A stretch of 64,000 bases of DNA from Ziziphus jujuba (Eukaryota > Streptophyta > Magnoliopsida > Rosales > Rhamnaceae). Below the pieces are notes generated by a model that saw only the letters and a program-made list of their open reading frames with translations, was not told the DNA's origin and ran no database searches. The position numbers and the translations under genes were made by a program. Positions 12,601-25,889 of this stretch are shown one piece after another. The stretch spans positions 23,431,001-23,495,000 of the forward strand of contig NC_083390.1 in the NCBI RefSeq assembly GCF_031755915.1, in the 5' to 3' direction. Numbering within the stretch: the first letter of the stretch is position 1; every line of letters begins with the position of its first letter.

Positions 12601-15600
12601 ATGTTAATAACCTCTGCACTTAGAGAAACAGAAGCATATTGTTGGAGTTGCTTTTCTAGTTTTAAACTGCGTGATATGATGTTCTCTTTGTACCTTCAAG
12701 AAATTGAACAAAATAGAGGCATAAGCAATAAGGAAAACATGTGGAAAATGTGAAAATTCTGCAAAAAATACAGCAACAATAAACAAAATAAATATTCTAC
12801 AAGCCAATTAAGTGAAAGAAGAAAAATTTATGCAGCATAGGAACAACTATACTAATATTTGTACAGAAGTTCATTTCAATTGCAATTGATTTCATCATAT
12901 TTATGAGCTATGAGCTCATAGCTCATAAAGATGAAACTTTCACTGATGACATGCTAAACAATGATGCACCTCTTCAATGACACATACCTTTGTTCAATTA
13001 TGTCAAAAAGCTGAGCATATTGTCCATCCACATCATAAGGAACATACTCTGGATCTTCTTTAGCAAGTAAACTGCGATACTCTTTATAAGATATATATTT
13101 AACAGCAGAGACTTCTGTTTCCTGTGACAATAAAAATAAATAAATGTAACTAAAAAAGGAAAAAAAAGAAAAAAGAAGAAGCCCTCAAGTTCTGTTAAAT
13201 TTCTTTTTCAGTTCAATTATTATTATGTACGAAAAATAGAAGAAGATAAAGCTTGACTACTTCACAAATTACTAGTGAAAAGGAAAAATTCTCAACGAGA
13301 AGCAGGTGACATTAACTGGTCACAAATTTCAGAAAAATGAGCAGGTGATTACAGCAAAAACTAAGAGGTGAAGGTTGAGAAGCACTAAGTTACAAATGGA
13401 TCCTAATTAGACATGCCTTCCAATTATATCTTTCAAATTGTCTAGATCTATTCCATTCAATGTGAAATCAATTGATAAAGGAACTCAGTTAAAAATATAT
13501 ATATATATATATATATCATATATGTTACCCAACCAATAACTATGTTCAGTGTGGATAAGCCACATAGTGCTTGCATAGGTTATCTAAAGAAGCCTATTTA
13601 TTGTTTTGCACGTGTTCACCCAAAGTTAAGACCAAAATAAAATATAAAAACTGACCATAATGCAGCATGTATGAGGAATGAACATGAGTATTAGTGCATT
13701 TTAAGACCAAAATAAAATATATAAACAGGAAGAATTAATCTCAATCTGATAATAAATCTAGCACCCTCCTGACCTGCAGTGTGAATGCCTCAAGAGGGAT
13801 TGGATCTAATGTTGTCACCAGATACACATCATTGAATTCATTATTGATGTATGTACCATCGTTTATGACACTGCATCGAAACAGAATTCTAACATCAGTT
13901 AATGGCAGATCCTGGACCCTGATTATGTAATTTGAAAAAACTAAAATCAATTTATTATGTTCAAACACTGGTAATTGCCAATGCAGCCAATCTAACACTA
14001 GAGTTCACTTATGGCTATATATCCACACTAACTTGATATGTTCCCTTACAAACATAACAAAGAGATATGCCATTGACCCAGACATGATAACTTTTGTTAT
14101 TATATCTTTGACAATGTCCCCATTCTAATTTCTAAATGCTAACAAGTTCATTTATTTTCATGAAGTAACCTCATTTGAAACATACCTTTATTAAAATGAT
14201 AAATAATACAAAAATTCGAAATAATAACAATCCTCATAAAAATAAAATTGAATCTGAATTATAAAGCATCCTTCCAACTGAAAGAGAAGTATGTACTTCC
14301 TGAAACTCTGTCAAGGTTGAAGTCCACAAAGAAGTCAAATTCTTAATTCTATCCTTTAGAATCAAGTCATGAAATTTGTCCTCATATATTCTGACCCTTC
14401 TTACTGATCTAATAACTACTGAGCAAAAAAGCTAAAAGGTTTAAAACCTATCTTGGAATATTTTGTTTTCTGAAAATGCCATGAATCTCTATATAGAAAT
14501 GTCAACATTTTAGCAATGCATGTGTGACACATAAACAACACAGAAAGAAAAAGAAAAAGAATAGCAACAGTTGTAAGAATTCATTGCAACATTCTTTAAA
14601 CTTTAGTTGGGATAATTTTTTTATTTTTTAAATTGTAGTCCATTTGCAATCTTCTTTTTTGAGAAAAAAAATATCTGGCAAGTGTAAGTCTCATAGAAAT
14701 TATAAAATACAAATAAATAATCTATTTCTGGATTAAAGATCATACAAGAATCTGTAATGAAAAAAATAATAATAATAAGAAAAAGTACTGCAGAGAAATG
14801 TAAATTTAATATACTAACCACTCTTGGAGAAAAACAAAAATCTTTTCAAATGCATCCCTAGGGAGGATTAGACCTAGCTCTTCTTGAAGCTCCCTTCTGC
14901 AAGCATACATAATATGTTTCAATAACAAATAGTTGTAAAATTTAATACCACCAAAACAAAAACCACCAAACGATCATTGGCTTCTCATACACAACCGAAG
15001 TAGAGTGGGAGAAAAATTTCAAGGGTAGGGAAGAAAGAATAAAGTATTTAGTAGGTGGAATACCACCTGTCGTTTATTAAAAGATTATCAGCAGGAACTA
15101 AAGAAAACAGATATCACAACAAATGGTTCTCATCGACAATTCATATAAAAAATGACAACAATATAGATCATATTTATTGAAAAACATGTACTACCCAACA
15201 TACATCCAAATAGAGACAAGAATCAGCTGCAACCCAAGACTGTCAAACGTCGAACAAGAAAACTCAGGAAGACTCATCTAAGATACGAAAAAGCATGGAG
15301 CTTTCTACCCCGCTTATAGTCATTTCTATTTTTTTCTTTGTGTATCAATATCCATTTCTGTTACAACTTAATGCAGAAAGTGCCTAGACAATAACTCGAG
15401 CAAACAACATAAAGGCTTTTCCGTTCTGATATTAATACCACGGTTTCTCATCACTACTGAAATGCTATAAATATGAAAAAGCTGTCAAACTAGCATAACC
15501 CAGAAGGCTTAAATCAAAGAAAATTGAAAAACGTTACCGAGCAGTGACAAGAGATGTGTCATCAGCAGATATGTGACCAGCACTGGAAATATCCCACAAT

Positions 15601-16051
15601 CCAGCCCATGAATCCTTGCAGTCAGCACGGCGTTGAAGTAGCAGCTCCTGAGTATTCTCAGCAAAAATCCACACATGGACTGATCGATGATAATCCCCAT
15701 CTCTATGAACATCTCCCCTGAATCATGATCAAGCCCCCATTGATCAGCAAAATCATCAGCAATTTAATGGTAAATTTCAAAAAAAAAAAAAAGAATACAT
15801 TGAACTTGAAAAAAACACAAAAAACAAAAAATACCAAACAGAGTAATGAACTAGAAAAGCTCAACAAAGTGCTTGAGCAGTCAAAATGATTTTGTTCGGT
15901 CATCGTGTTTGTTTCTATTTTTTGCTTTTGTTAATTAAATTGCCTCGGAGATTGCTGTTCTTTACCTGGGTTTGGAAACACCGGTCTTCTGGCCGATCTC
16001 TGTGAGGACGTCTAGATGTTCCACTTGTACGTCGACTTCCCCTTCCGCCAT
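6614..16051 (-). CDS. NUDT3: Nudix hydrolase 3: Nudix domain fused to dipeptidyl-peptidase III (M49), intact copy
   Basis: Exons 1-21 (minus): 16051-15966, 15717-15538, 14896-14819, 13870-13774, 13121-12988, 12693-12612, 11903-11817, 11418-11312, 11040-10869, 10787-10534, 10428-10347, 9701-9636, 9112-9035, 8928-8833, 8724-8618, 8529-8361, 7992-7909, 7340-7246, 7145-7055, 6947-6801, 6676-6614. They join in frame to 784 residues, close to the Arabidopsis length. Residues ~1-190 form an IPP-isomerase-like Nudix domain; its Nudix box reads GHISADD...RELQEELG, with Asp where the first conserved Glu is usual. Residues ~220-770 are an M49 metallopeptidase: zinc motif HECCH at 602-606 and second motif EEAKAD at 635-640. 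M49 enzymes release dipeptides from N-termini of short peptides; plant NUDT3 has been linked to Nudix diphosphatase activity. No transit peptide is evident, so it is probably cytosolic. It is the only intact copy of three in this window. The exon 20 acceptor has an A run instead of pyrimidines. Confidence 0.95.
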
Positions 16052-17959
16052 TGATGGCTCTCTTCAACTCAAACGCTATGTTATTCTTATTACCAAACAC
16101 AGAGGCACGGATACAACTATATATAAATGGTTATTCCCTCTGTTTTCACTTTCATCATCTTTATTTATACTTTCTATGAATATTTTTGTATTATTTTATA
16201 AAACTGGAAAATTACACTGATAACCTTCTTTTGTTCTGAGAGTATTGGATATTACTCCCATGCATTTTTCGAAATTATAAAAATAGCATATTTACATTTT
16301 GTTATTATTGTTGTGTACCATTCAAATTTTTACATATCAATTCATATTAAAAAAAAAAAGGGTTATAATTATCAATTACAATTTGATAATAAGATAACAA
16401 ATTTGGCAAATTTTATGCATGCTAATCGAAATGGAATGTTAAAAAATGCTTATCCATAAAATAAGGCATATTTCGAAGTCATGTTTGCAACGTTTTGATA
16501 AAGAATTTTATCTTTTTAGATGCTTTTTTTGGTGTGTAAATTTTTTAGATGCTTTTTTTTTTTTTTAACAATTTACTTAAATTATAATTTACCTAAAATT
16601 CTTTATTTCTGATTCGAACTTGTATTTTTGTGGGTACATATAAAGATGTTCAATCACTAGAGCTAATCTTTTTTATCAATTTTTTAGATGCTTTTGCCAT
16701 GATAAATAATAGGAAGGTTCCATGCATAGCATATAATTTCACCAATACATTTAACAAATTTTATTCCAACTGTTGGACCTTTTATACTCTATTGGATTAA
16801 GCCTTTTGATGGCTAAAATAGTCTGGCAATTGCATTTATAAAAATTGTTGATATTTAGAATTATCCTCATAAATAATATACTAAAAATAGATTTTTTATT
16901 TTTATTTTTAAATGTACTAAGAAAAAATAGTAAAAGTTGGTTTGTAAATAATCTTTACAAGTAACAAAATTATTCAAAGAATGTTTAACAAATGAACATA
17001 ATTTATATATATATATATATATATTTGAGATAGATTAGGGAAGAAATTCTAGAACCAGAGCTAATTGAAACAAAAGACCTATGAATAATTATCACCAATA
17101 ATTATAATCATATGTATTATTATTATTATTCAGTGATCATTGTCATATGAATTATGCCAAATAGGCATATATGAACATAATTAAATAGTTAATTTTCAAG
17201 AAAACATTAAAGCACATACAATAATCATGAAAGCATCCACTAAAAAGAAAAAGAAATAAGATTAAACCAAATTTTCATTATCAAGTAAGCTATTAACTCA
17301 TTAGAAAAAGGAAAATATATTTCAAAAGAAAAAGAAAAAAAAAAACATATTTCAAACCCATGTTGTAACATCATTAAGAACATAAAAAAAAAAAAATAGC
17401 AAAAATATATATACACAATTAAAATAAGGCTGTATTTATGAATATTATAAGATGAGTTGTATTTATAAATATTATAAGATGAATTTCCAATTTATAAATT
17501 TTAGAAAAAAAATGCTTAAAATGAATTCCGAGCAAACTTATTAACAACTAAGAATGCTTCTCTTTTTTCCGTTTTGTTTTTCTATAACAACCACAAGTGT
17601 TTGATTTATGTCATGAGGGCTGTAAGCATGTAGTTTGCCTCTATATCCTTTTTCCAAAAGTGAAAAGAAGAGGAAAAGTAACCAAGAAAAAAAACAAAAA
17701 AAAAAGCAAAAGAGAAAGAAAAAAGATATATTCTATTATTATTCATCTAAATAAATAGAAAATGTCATTTCAAAGTTTTTTATTTTCTCTAATTAAATAT
17801 TATTATTAATATTTTTTTTTTGAACGACTCCAATTAAACATTAAAAAATTGTTTAAAAAAACCAATTAAATATTAAAAAATTGTGTTAAAAAACCAATAA
17901 TAAAAAAATTAGATTACTTATCCAAATTACCCTCATCTTGAACACGTAATCACTCTCCT
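16052..17959. other. NUDT3 promoter and AT-rich spacer
   Basis: This lies between the divergent NUDT3 start (16051) and the leader of the duplicated promoter near 17960. The part up to about 16940 is found only in this unit; from about 16980 on it is matched by 24115-25130 in the third unit. A ~30-bp direct repeat with the core TGTATTTATRAATATTATAAGATGA occurs at 17431-17484, and there is an AT tract near 17006-17024. No coding potential was seen. Confidence 0.6.
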
Positions 17960-18175
17960 ACCCTTTACACTTCAACCGAGACACAAGGAGGAGAAACACA
18001 CAGCACAAATATGCATTTTTTTTTCACAGAGGCCCGAGAAAAAAGAAAAAAAAAAAAAAAGAAAATCATAAAACCAATAAATTTTTTCCATCAGCTAGCT
18101 GCTTTCAATTGAAGCCCCCGCAAACATTTTTTTCCCAGGCAGCTCTCGGTTTTCCCCATTTTTGCCTCAAAAACT
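17960..18175 (+). promoter_or_regulatory. Duplicated promoter and leader exon, upstream copy
   Basis: This block matches 25115-25328: the CAACCGAGACRYAAGGAG stretch, TTCAATTGAAGCCCCCG, and CCATTTTTGCCTCAAAAACT followed by a GTAAGTCTCCCAGATC donor. It looks like the 5' UTR exon of the small membrane-protein gene, with its donor at 18176. The downstream acceptor is at 26990, so this copy could still start a transcript with an ~8.8 kb leader intron, or it may be dead. Whether it is transcribed cannot be told from sequence. Confidence 0.6.
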
Positions 18176-18705
18176 GTAAGTCTCCCAGATCTTTTTTTCG
18201 TTGCAATATATATATATATATATTAAGGTCTGAGCTACTGATTTCATCAGGGTTGTTTTCTTTCTTCCATTTTGTTTTGTTCGTTTAATTGGGTTTTAGT
18301 AGAATGACGTGCTTTGGATTGAGATTTGAGTTGCATCAAAGGGTATTTAAAAATGGATGTGAAATGTATTGGATTTTGGGTGAGTGAGATGTGGGACGGA
18401 TAATTTGTCTATATGCTTATGATTTATATTGGAATAAATTGGTAACCATAAAATTGGAAAAATAGAGAGGAAAAAGATCTGGGTATAGAAGAGTTTTCAA
18501 GGAAAGAAAAAAGATCTAGCTAAAAGACTTTTTGAATCTTTCGTGTTCTTATCTGACTTATACATAAGTCAGGTAAAAGCTGTAGAACAAAAAAACCCTA
18601 TTTATTTTCCTGTTTCTGATCTGACAACAATCGGTGATGTATATTTTCATACTGTTAGTTGATTAGGATTCTGGGTCCGTTAAATGCTGCTACCAATTTG
18701 CTCAT

Positions 18706-19290
18706 TTCATCATAATTAACGTCAGTGAGTGGAATTTAATTGTGGGTATTAGGCATGCTCTGTTATTGTTACAGCTGATGATAGTAATTCTAATTATTTG
18801 TTGTATAAGTGTTAATATGAAATTCTCATTGCATACTGCTTATTAATAATATATCAGGTATTTGATGAATTTATTGTCAGTTGGGCATCGTGCAATCGTT
18901 TTGAGCTTCAAAATATATTCTTTTTTCACTATGTTTTCTCCGAGGTTCTAAATTTTCTTGGTGTTCATGGAATTCTAGCTTTCTGACATTGACATACAAA
19001 ATTAGTCACATAGTAGAACACAGTTTCTTTCGACACATTCCTTCTATTCATTACGATGTTCTGCTCTTTTTGTGAGTTAAAGCTTCTTGGGTATTGGCTA
19101 CATTATATTTTGTCAGATAGAAGCTTTTAATGTTTTTTTCTTTTAATTTGTGTAAAAACTTTGGGTATGATGTCATTGGATGTGAAACATTTATAAAAAG
19201 TGTGGGAGGAGGGTTTCAGAAAGGTTAACAGGGTTACAGTTTAATGTTATTGTATGTAATTTCCCTTTTTCCTATAGTTATATATGTATA
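18706..19290. repeat. Duplicated segment R, copy 2
   Basis: This is the second copy of the block described at 5661. It lies downstream of the duplicated leader exon, in the same order as in the third unit, and is followed by an (AC)n tract and the 3' flank of the NUDT3 pseudogene. Confidence 0.9.
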
Positions 19291-19294
19291 AACA

Positions 19295-19300
<6 letters not shown>

Positions 19301-19328
<28 letters not shown>
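19301..19328. repeat. (AC)n microsatellite at the second duplication junction
   Basis: About 14 AC repeats, followed by TA and AC tracts up to ~19357, separate segment R copy 2 from the NUDT3 pseudogene. This is the same arrangement as at 6266-6294. Confidence 0.95.
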
Positions 19329-19359
19329 TTTAAACAATATATATATATATACACATACT

Positions 19360-22300
19360 TTCATACTGGGGTGACTCTACTACTTCTTGCATAGAAAAAT
19401 AGTGATTTTCCCGCTGCGCTATCCCCCAGTGGGACAAAAGCAAACCCAGTATTAAATTTATGTTTATGTATTTTCAATTGGAACACATAGAAAAGAGCAC
19501 AATTCACCACTCTTATATATGTCTATATATAAGTCAACGTACAAAGTAAAAGTAAGAAAACTTTAAATCGCATGATCAAACTTGTTGGGTATCTCTTATT
19601 CGGAAGTGTGATTTTTCTGTTAGCAGTAGAGCATAATCTTGTTCAGGATACATTGGTAGGTTGAGAGTTATAAAATTTCAATGTCCTTGCTGCAATATCT
19701 TGTCTGCAATAGGGAAAGTTGGAACTATATCCACAGGAACCTAAAAGTCATAAAACAGGAACTCAAAATGTAAATTAAGCTATTACTAGACATGAATATT
19801 AGGGCATTAATTATTTTTCATTCGGCAAAATATAGATCTTGTTAAAGAAAAACATTTGTAGTACCTGAATATTCTCTAGCTTCTGCAAAGCAATTTTCAA
19901 AGGTTCAGACATTTTACAGTGTTTTTTAAGCAGAAGACTGGCGGCCTCCTTGTCACCTCTTGCTTGAATTGTCAGAATCTCCCTACTTAGGCTTTCAACT
20001 GCACCTTCAACCTTTTTTTTTTTTTTTGGGGGGTTCAAATTTAGAAGATTTAATATTCAGCTGAGTGAAGGAGAAAAGATAAACACTGGGGAAATTAAGA
20101 AACAGGAGAAGTGGTTTTATACCTTGGCAAAATCAACAGAGAATGTTTCATCAGGATGCAATATAAAAGCTCCTTTCTCATATAACCAATTAAACTGCAA
20201 AGCTTGTCCTTTCCTGAAAATGTAATTGCAAGATGATTCTATAATAAGGTACATGGAATAGGAAAGCATTACAAAACAAAAGTAGAGAATTAAGGTTGGT
20301 TTTTACCCGTGAGCTTCCTCCAAACCAAAACGTACTGAGCAAGGAAGGATACATACATGGACTTTAATAAGCTCTTTGGAAGCAAATCCTGGACCAAACT
20401 CACAAACCATCAAGAATAAAGAAGCTCTCAAAAATGTTCAACTAAAATGAATAAGGATAGCTAATTAAAGAAACCATTTTTCATTGCCTTATTTTATAGC
20501 TTGGTCTTGGGTTTGGGTTCACCAATCTTCTTAAAGATGCTACTTGAAAAAACCTAAAAGAAAAGTAATGGGACTTTGATAATATTTGAGCAGTTCAAAG
20601 CAGTGAACAAGATTAGGATGGAAGTTGTAACTACTAAACAAAAGAACATGCTATCTAATAATGAAAGTACTACATATATATGTTTATGGATTTATTTATT
20701 AAGATTACAATAATTTCTAATCTAAAGGAGAGAGAGGCATGATTTGAAGCCAGGGTATAAAAGGTGTGGGTGTGAGGGACATATAACAGGGTCAACCTCA
20801 CTTGTGAAACTACTCCATTTGATAATATCAATGACCGAAGTTATTTATGAATTAGAATAACAAAATAAACTACATCATTTAATTTACTTTTATGCTTTGA
20901 AAACATGAGAATGACACAGCAATATCACATAGATAAACAGTTTCTCACCTGGTTAACTAAGAACCTTAACGCTCAGAGGCCGACTATATCAGCTTTTGCT
21001 TCTTCCAATGCAGAGTGTAGTTCTTGCAGCTCCTGTAGTGAAGAGGCGAAAGGGAAAGGATTTTAATACTCTAATCCTACTGATAATAAGTTCTTAAATT
21101 TATGAAAATGCCATTGCATTACAGCCCGTTCTTATAGACAGACAAATCATACTGATCATATCTAATTATGACTCATACTGATCTGTATCTATGGAAAAAA
21201 AAAATTTGGATTTCAAATAAAATGAACTTTATGGTACAAATTAACTTATTTAGGCAGTGTATGCAACATTGAGTTTATAATAACAACGGTTACATAATAT
21301 TTACAGAAACTTGCATGTTTTGTTAATTGAATCTTTAGTTTAGAACAAATATTTTGGCTTGCACATAGGAACATGTGATGCAAATAATGGAAGTTTTTAT
21401 ACTAAATTAAATTATTGTAAGAAAAATTAAATGAATAAATTAAATTATTGTAAGAAAAAATAAATGAAGTCCATTTATGTCACTGACCAATCTTACTGTA
21501 GACTTTTGACCATTAGGAAGAATTATGGTATGAGGTCCAATCCCATGGCAGCACTCATGGCAAATTGTGTGAGTGAAGAATGAATCAAAATCTACCAGTT
21601 TTTGTTGTTCCTTTGTAATGCAAACATCAGATATAGGCTGAAGAATATGCTTGAATCTGCTTAGAATAGACAGTTTTGATATTATAAAGATGTGGAAACT
21701 ATAATATTGCAACAATAAGAGTTTTAAGGAATGTCATACTTAGCCTCTGAGACATTCTTAAGCATAACCATTGAAGTTCCTCGATCTTTTACTATACGTT
21801 CATCATTTGGCAGATTAAAAGCAACAGTTTGAGGACCCTTTACGTCCTGCATAAAACAAAATTTTTTAGACTTACATCATTTCAACTGGTTAAATTGGCA
21901 TACATTAGCACAAGTGGGTCTAGATGCAAGAAAATGAACATATTCTAACCTCACTTCTGCATTGTATAGAAGTTGGATGACTCTAATAGGAGCAGCAGTC
22001 ACATCTTTTGATTTGTACACGTTGTCCACTGGAAGATTTTGTTCCAACACCTACAGTAAGAGGAAATATAATCATTTAGAAACAGACGGAAATATAGGTA
22101 GTTTGCAGCAGGATGAACTACTAGAACTGTGGAAGAAAACCGATCCGCAATGTAACCTGCAAATTATCACCAAAAAGTTTTACTTGATCTGTAGTTTTGT
22201 CATCCCGAACTGCAACAAATGCTTCAAATGTAGCCTAGATAAATGCAAAAGAAGGTAAGCTAAATATGACATATGATATGAATATAGCATTGAACGAGAG

Positions 22301-24072
22301 GGGAAAATAGCAATGATTCAATGTTTAATGTAGATGTAAGAAAAGGTTGATGCTTCGTATGCACATAACATGGACTATAACACTCTCTAACCTTTCTTCC
22401 TACAAAATTTTGATCCTGGAATGGTGTGAAGCTCTCTGCCACCATTTGGACATGAGGCCCTAAGGCTAAGCAAGCATTATCTGTAACTACATAAAGCCCA
22501 AAAGGAGGACATTTGCTAGCCTTGCATTCTTTATGTTATATGCAACAAATTACTTCAATACTGTATTGGTTAATTGCATTGTCAATTTGGTTCTTTAGAG
22601 CATGCATTCTATGCCAAATCTTAACATGCAAGGAATAAACAAGTGGGAAAAATATAAGAAAAAGGAACAGTTAAGATCAAGCTGGTCCTAAATGCAATAT
22701 ATTATCACATGGAAAGTTTGAGCACAGAATTCACTTCAACTTTTAATTGAAGATGATGGACATTAAGCAAAATACAGAGGATAGTGTAAATTTTACCTTC
22801 TAGCCAAATAGTGCATCTTCATATGTCTCATATGGACCAATAGTAACATCCAACTTAGAATCCTGCACGAGAAAGTGAGAAAAGATGAGGAAACAAAAAG
22901 AAAGGACAGCAATAGCATGATGCTTTTAAGAATTGTCCAAAAGTAATCACATTACTGATGAAAAACAAAAAGACAAAGAAGCTTTGATATTTCAGCTTTT
23001 GCAATTCCAAACAATATGAGATGTTTTAAAGTCAACTCTGTATTTAATTGTTATGTATGGAAATATCAGTTTGTTTACAACTTATAACATTGTTCTACGA
23101 CTAAAAACAATGGAGCTTCATATTCCCTTTATATGGTAATATCATTTCACTTCTAAAGAAAGTAATAAGAAAGATTTTTTTTGAAAGGTCATGTGTGATT
23201 TAGTATCCAAGTTTATCTGTGTTTTCTTGCCTTGGAAAGCAATAGCATCTATTGAAGGGCTAGAGCGTTCAATGTTCTCCAAGATTGTTAATACGAGAAT
23301 GGTAACTAATACAGTTATTTCCCTGTACCCTCTTCATCATTTTTAAGATTTTACTTTATCCTTCATCTTTGTACTTATGCACTTAAAGCTGCGCTTCCTT
23401 GACTCGTAATTTAAAAAGTTCTATTCTGCGTGCAATGTTATACCAAAGTCACATGAATGCTATAATTAGATACTAACCAACTCCACCCAGGCAATATCAG
23501 AGTCATAATAATAATTTGAAAGGAAAGCATCAGCCTTGCTATGAAGCAATTTCTTTAAACTGCATAGGGAGAAACAGGTGAAATTTTATCGTTAGAGGAA
23601 GGTTGTCAATGATGTAAATTGAATAAAAACACTATAAAGATAGAAACTCTGCAAACATTATACCTAGGTGAGCTGGTCAAGTCACCAGCTTTATGCAGTA
23701 AGTTGGAGGCTTTAGTGAGGAAATGATTATACTCTTGGGAGTAAGGAAACACAATACAGATCATGAGTAGAAGATACTGAATTATTGTTTAAACAACCAA
23801 TTGTGTTATTGTAGATAGAAGAATCCAGATTAAATTCACTGTGTCTTTTGATAACATTGAAAAAGCCTGTTGCCTCTTTTTGTTGGTCCTCTGTTAGACT
23901 GCTTTTCCATAATTCAAATTCCTACATGAGAAAATTAATCGACTTTCATACAAAAAACACAGCATTTCAAGTTCTAACCACAAAATTAACTCATTAAAGT
24001 ACCTTTTTATCCATGTCTGGAGGATAGAAGTTTGCACCAGGAGGTTTTGGCACAGGAAATGCAGCTCTATAT
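19360..24072 (-). pseudogene. NUDT3 pseudogene, 5'-truncated (unit 2 of the array)
   Basis: This is collinear with exons 21 to 9 of the intact gene, introns included, and breaks off inside exon 9 at 24072 (equivalent to base 10938). Exons 1-8 and the NUDT3 promoter are absent. Visible lesions: exon 17 has Trp TGG changed to TGA (20973-20975); exon 12 has Tyr TAC changed to TAG (22800-22802); exon 18 has a 13-base deletion at 20340/20341; exon 10 has an extra A in the GGAAACAC stretch near 23745-23751. The HECCH-encoding exon is still intact (near 21545-21565). With no start region and at least two stops and two frameshifts it cannot make the enzyme. Intron similarity to the intact gene is high, so the duplication is fairly recent. 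Confidence 0.95.
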
Positions 24073-25114
24073 CTTTTTGGTAAAAAAATTTGATATCTTT
24101 AGCATTACTCGATAGATAATTTATATCTAGTAATTAACAATATTAGACATAGTTTAACAAATGAATATAATATTCTTTTGGGGTATATTAGGGAGGAAAT
24201 TTTAATACCATGTTTATGGATTAAAACGAAATTCAAGCTGGGGAAATGGTTGAATTTACGAGCGAAAACAAAAGACCGTGCATCATTATCACCAACAACC
24301 ACGGTCATATGTGTTATTATCATATGAACTATTCAAAAAGGTATGAACATAATTAAATAGTTAATTTTCAACAACCATAGGAAACATTAAACAAAAACAT
24401 AAAAACAGTCAAAGTGATAGTAAAAGCATCTACATAAAAAAGAAAAAGAAATTAGATTATACCAAATTTTTATTAGCCCGTTTTAACATCAAGTAAACTA
24501 TTAACTCATAAGAAAAAGGAAAATAAAACATATTTTACACCCACGTTGTAAAATCATTTAAAAATTAAGGAAAAATAATAGCAAATACATATACACAATA
24601 AAAGCCATGATGTACTTTTGAATATTATAAGAGAAATTTTTAATTTATAAATATAGTTTACATTTAGAAAAAAAAAATATTTAAAATTAATTCAAAACAA
24701 ATTTATTAACGACTGAAAAATGCATTTTTTTTCTTTTTCTTTTTTATTTTTCAATAACAACTACAAGTGATTTGATATATGTCGTGAAGGATGTAAGCAT
24801 GCAGTGTGCCTCCATCTCTTTCTACCTAAACTAAAAAGAAAAGGAAATAAAAGACGGAAAAAAAAAATTGATATATTTTATTATTATTTTATAAGATTTT
24901 AAAAATCATCTTCTAAATTAAAAGAAAATTATTCCAATATTTTTTTCCTCTAATTAAATATTTATTTTCTCTTTGAACGACTCCAAATCTCCAATTAAAT
25001 ATTTTTTTTCCCAGAAGAATATGCCTCATTTAAACATTTAAAAATTGTTTTAAAAAACCAGTGATAAAATATCAAAATTATTTCTCCAAATTACCTCACT
25101 CTCCTACCCTTGGG
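24073..25114. other. Spacer after the pseudogene breakpoint
   Basis: From about 24115 this AT-rich stretch follows 16980-17955 (for example GTTTAACAAATGAAYATAAT, then the ATTATCACCAAYAA and ATTAAATAGTTAATTTTCAA blocks). It is the upstream region of the duplicated promoter. The first ~40 bases have no clear match in the other unit. No gene was seen. Confidence 0.6.
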
Positions 25115-25328
25115 CTTCAACCGAGACGTAAGGAGAGACACGCCCAAATGTTCGTTTCCACAACGCCCCAAGAAAAAGAAAGCAAAAAAAATAAAATAAT
25201 AAAAAACAAAAACAAAAAAATTAAAAACAAAAACAAAAATCGTAAAACCAGCTGCGTTCAATTGAAGCCCCCGGAAACATTTTTTTCTCAGACAGCTCTC
25301 TGTTTTCCCCATTTTTGCCTCAAAAACT
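25115..25328 (+). promoter_or_regulatory. Leader exon and promoter-proximal region of the small membrane-protein gene
   Basis: This is the downstream copy of the block at 17960-18175. It ends in CTCAAAAACT and a good donor (GTAAGT at 25329). An acceptor TAATTTCAG at 26981-26989 is followed by 28 untranslated bases and the ATG at 27018, giving a leader intron of about 1.66 kb. A long leader intron is common in broadly expressed plant genes. The exon is inferred from splice signals and from conservation between the two copies. Confidence 0.6.
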
Positions 25329-25889
25329 GTAAGTCTCCCAGATCTTTTTTTTTTTTGTTACAATATTCATTTTTATTTTTTCAGATCTGAGCTACTGATT
25401 TCATCTGGGTTGTTTTCTTTCTTCGATTTTGTTTTCTTCGTCTAAAACCTTTTAGTAGAATGACATGCTTTGGATTGCGATTTGCGTCAAAGGGTATTTC
25501 AAAATGGGTGTGAAATGTATTAGATTTTGGGTCAGTGAGATGTGAGATGGATAATTTGCCTCTATGTATTTATGATTTACATTGGAATAAATTAGTAATT
25601 ATAAAATTCGAAAATAGAGAGGAAAAAGATCTGAGTATAGAAGGGTTTTCAAGGAGAGGAAAAAAAGGAAAATCTAGCTGAAAGATTTGAATTTTTGGTT
25701 TCCTTTTTAACGGAAGAAAGAATATTTATCCGCCTTATGCATAATTCATCTAAAAGCTCTAGATTGAAAAAAAGAAAAGAAAAAAGGCTATTGGTTTTCC
25801 TGTTTATGATCTGACCACGATTTGGTGATGTAGATTCTCATACTGTTAGTTGATTAAGATTCTGGGTCTGTTAAACGCTAGCAATGTTC

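Noticed and set aside
15915..16100. Arg-rich minus-strand frame overlapping NUDT3 exon 1
   Set aside because: A different frame in the same exon (from 16051) joins in phase with exon 2 and encodes the Nudix N-terminus. The Arg-rich frame reads into an intron.
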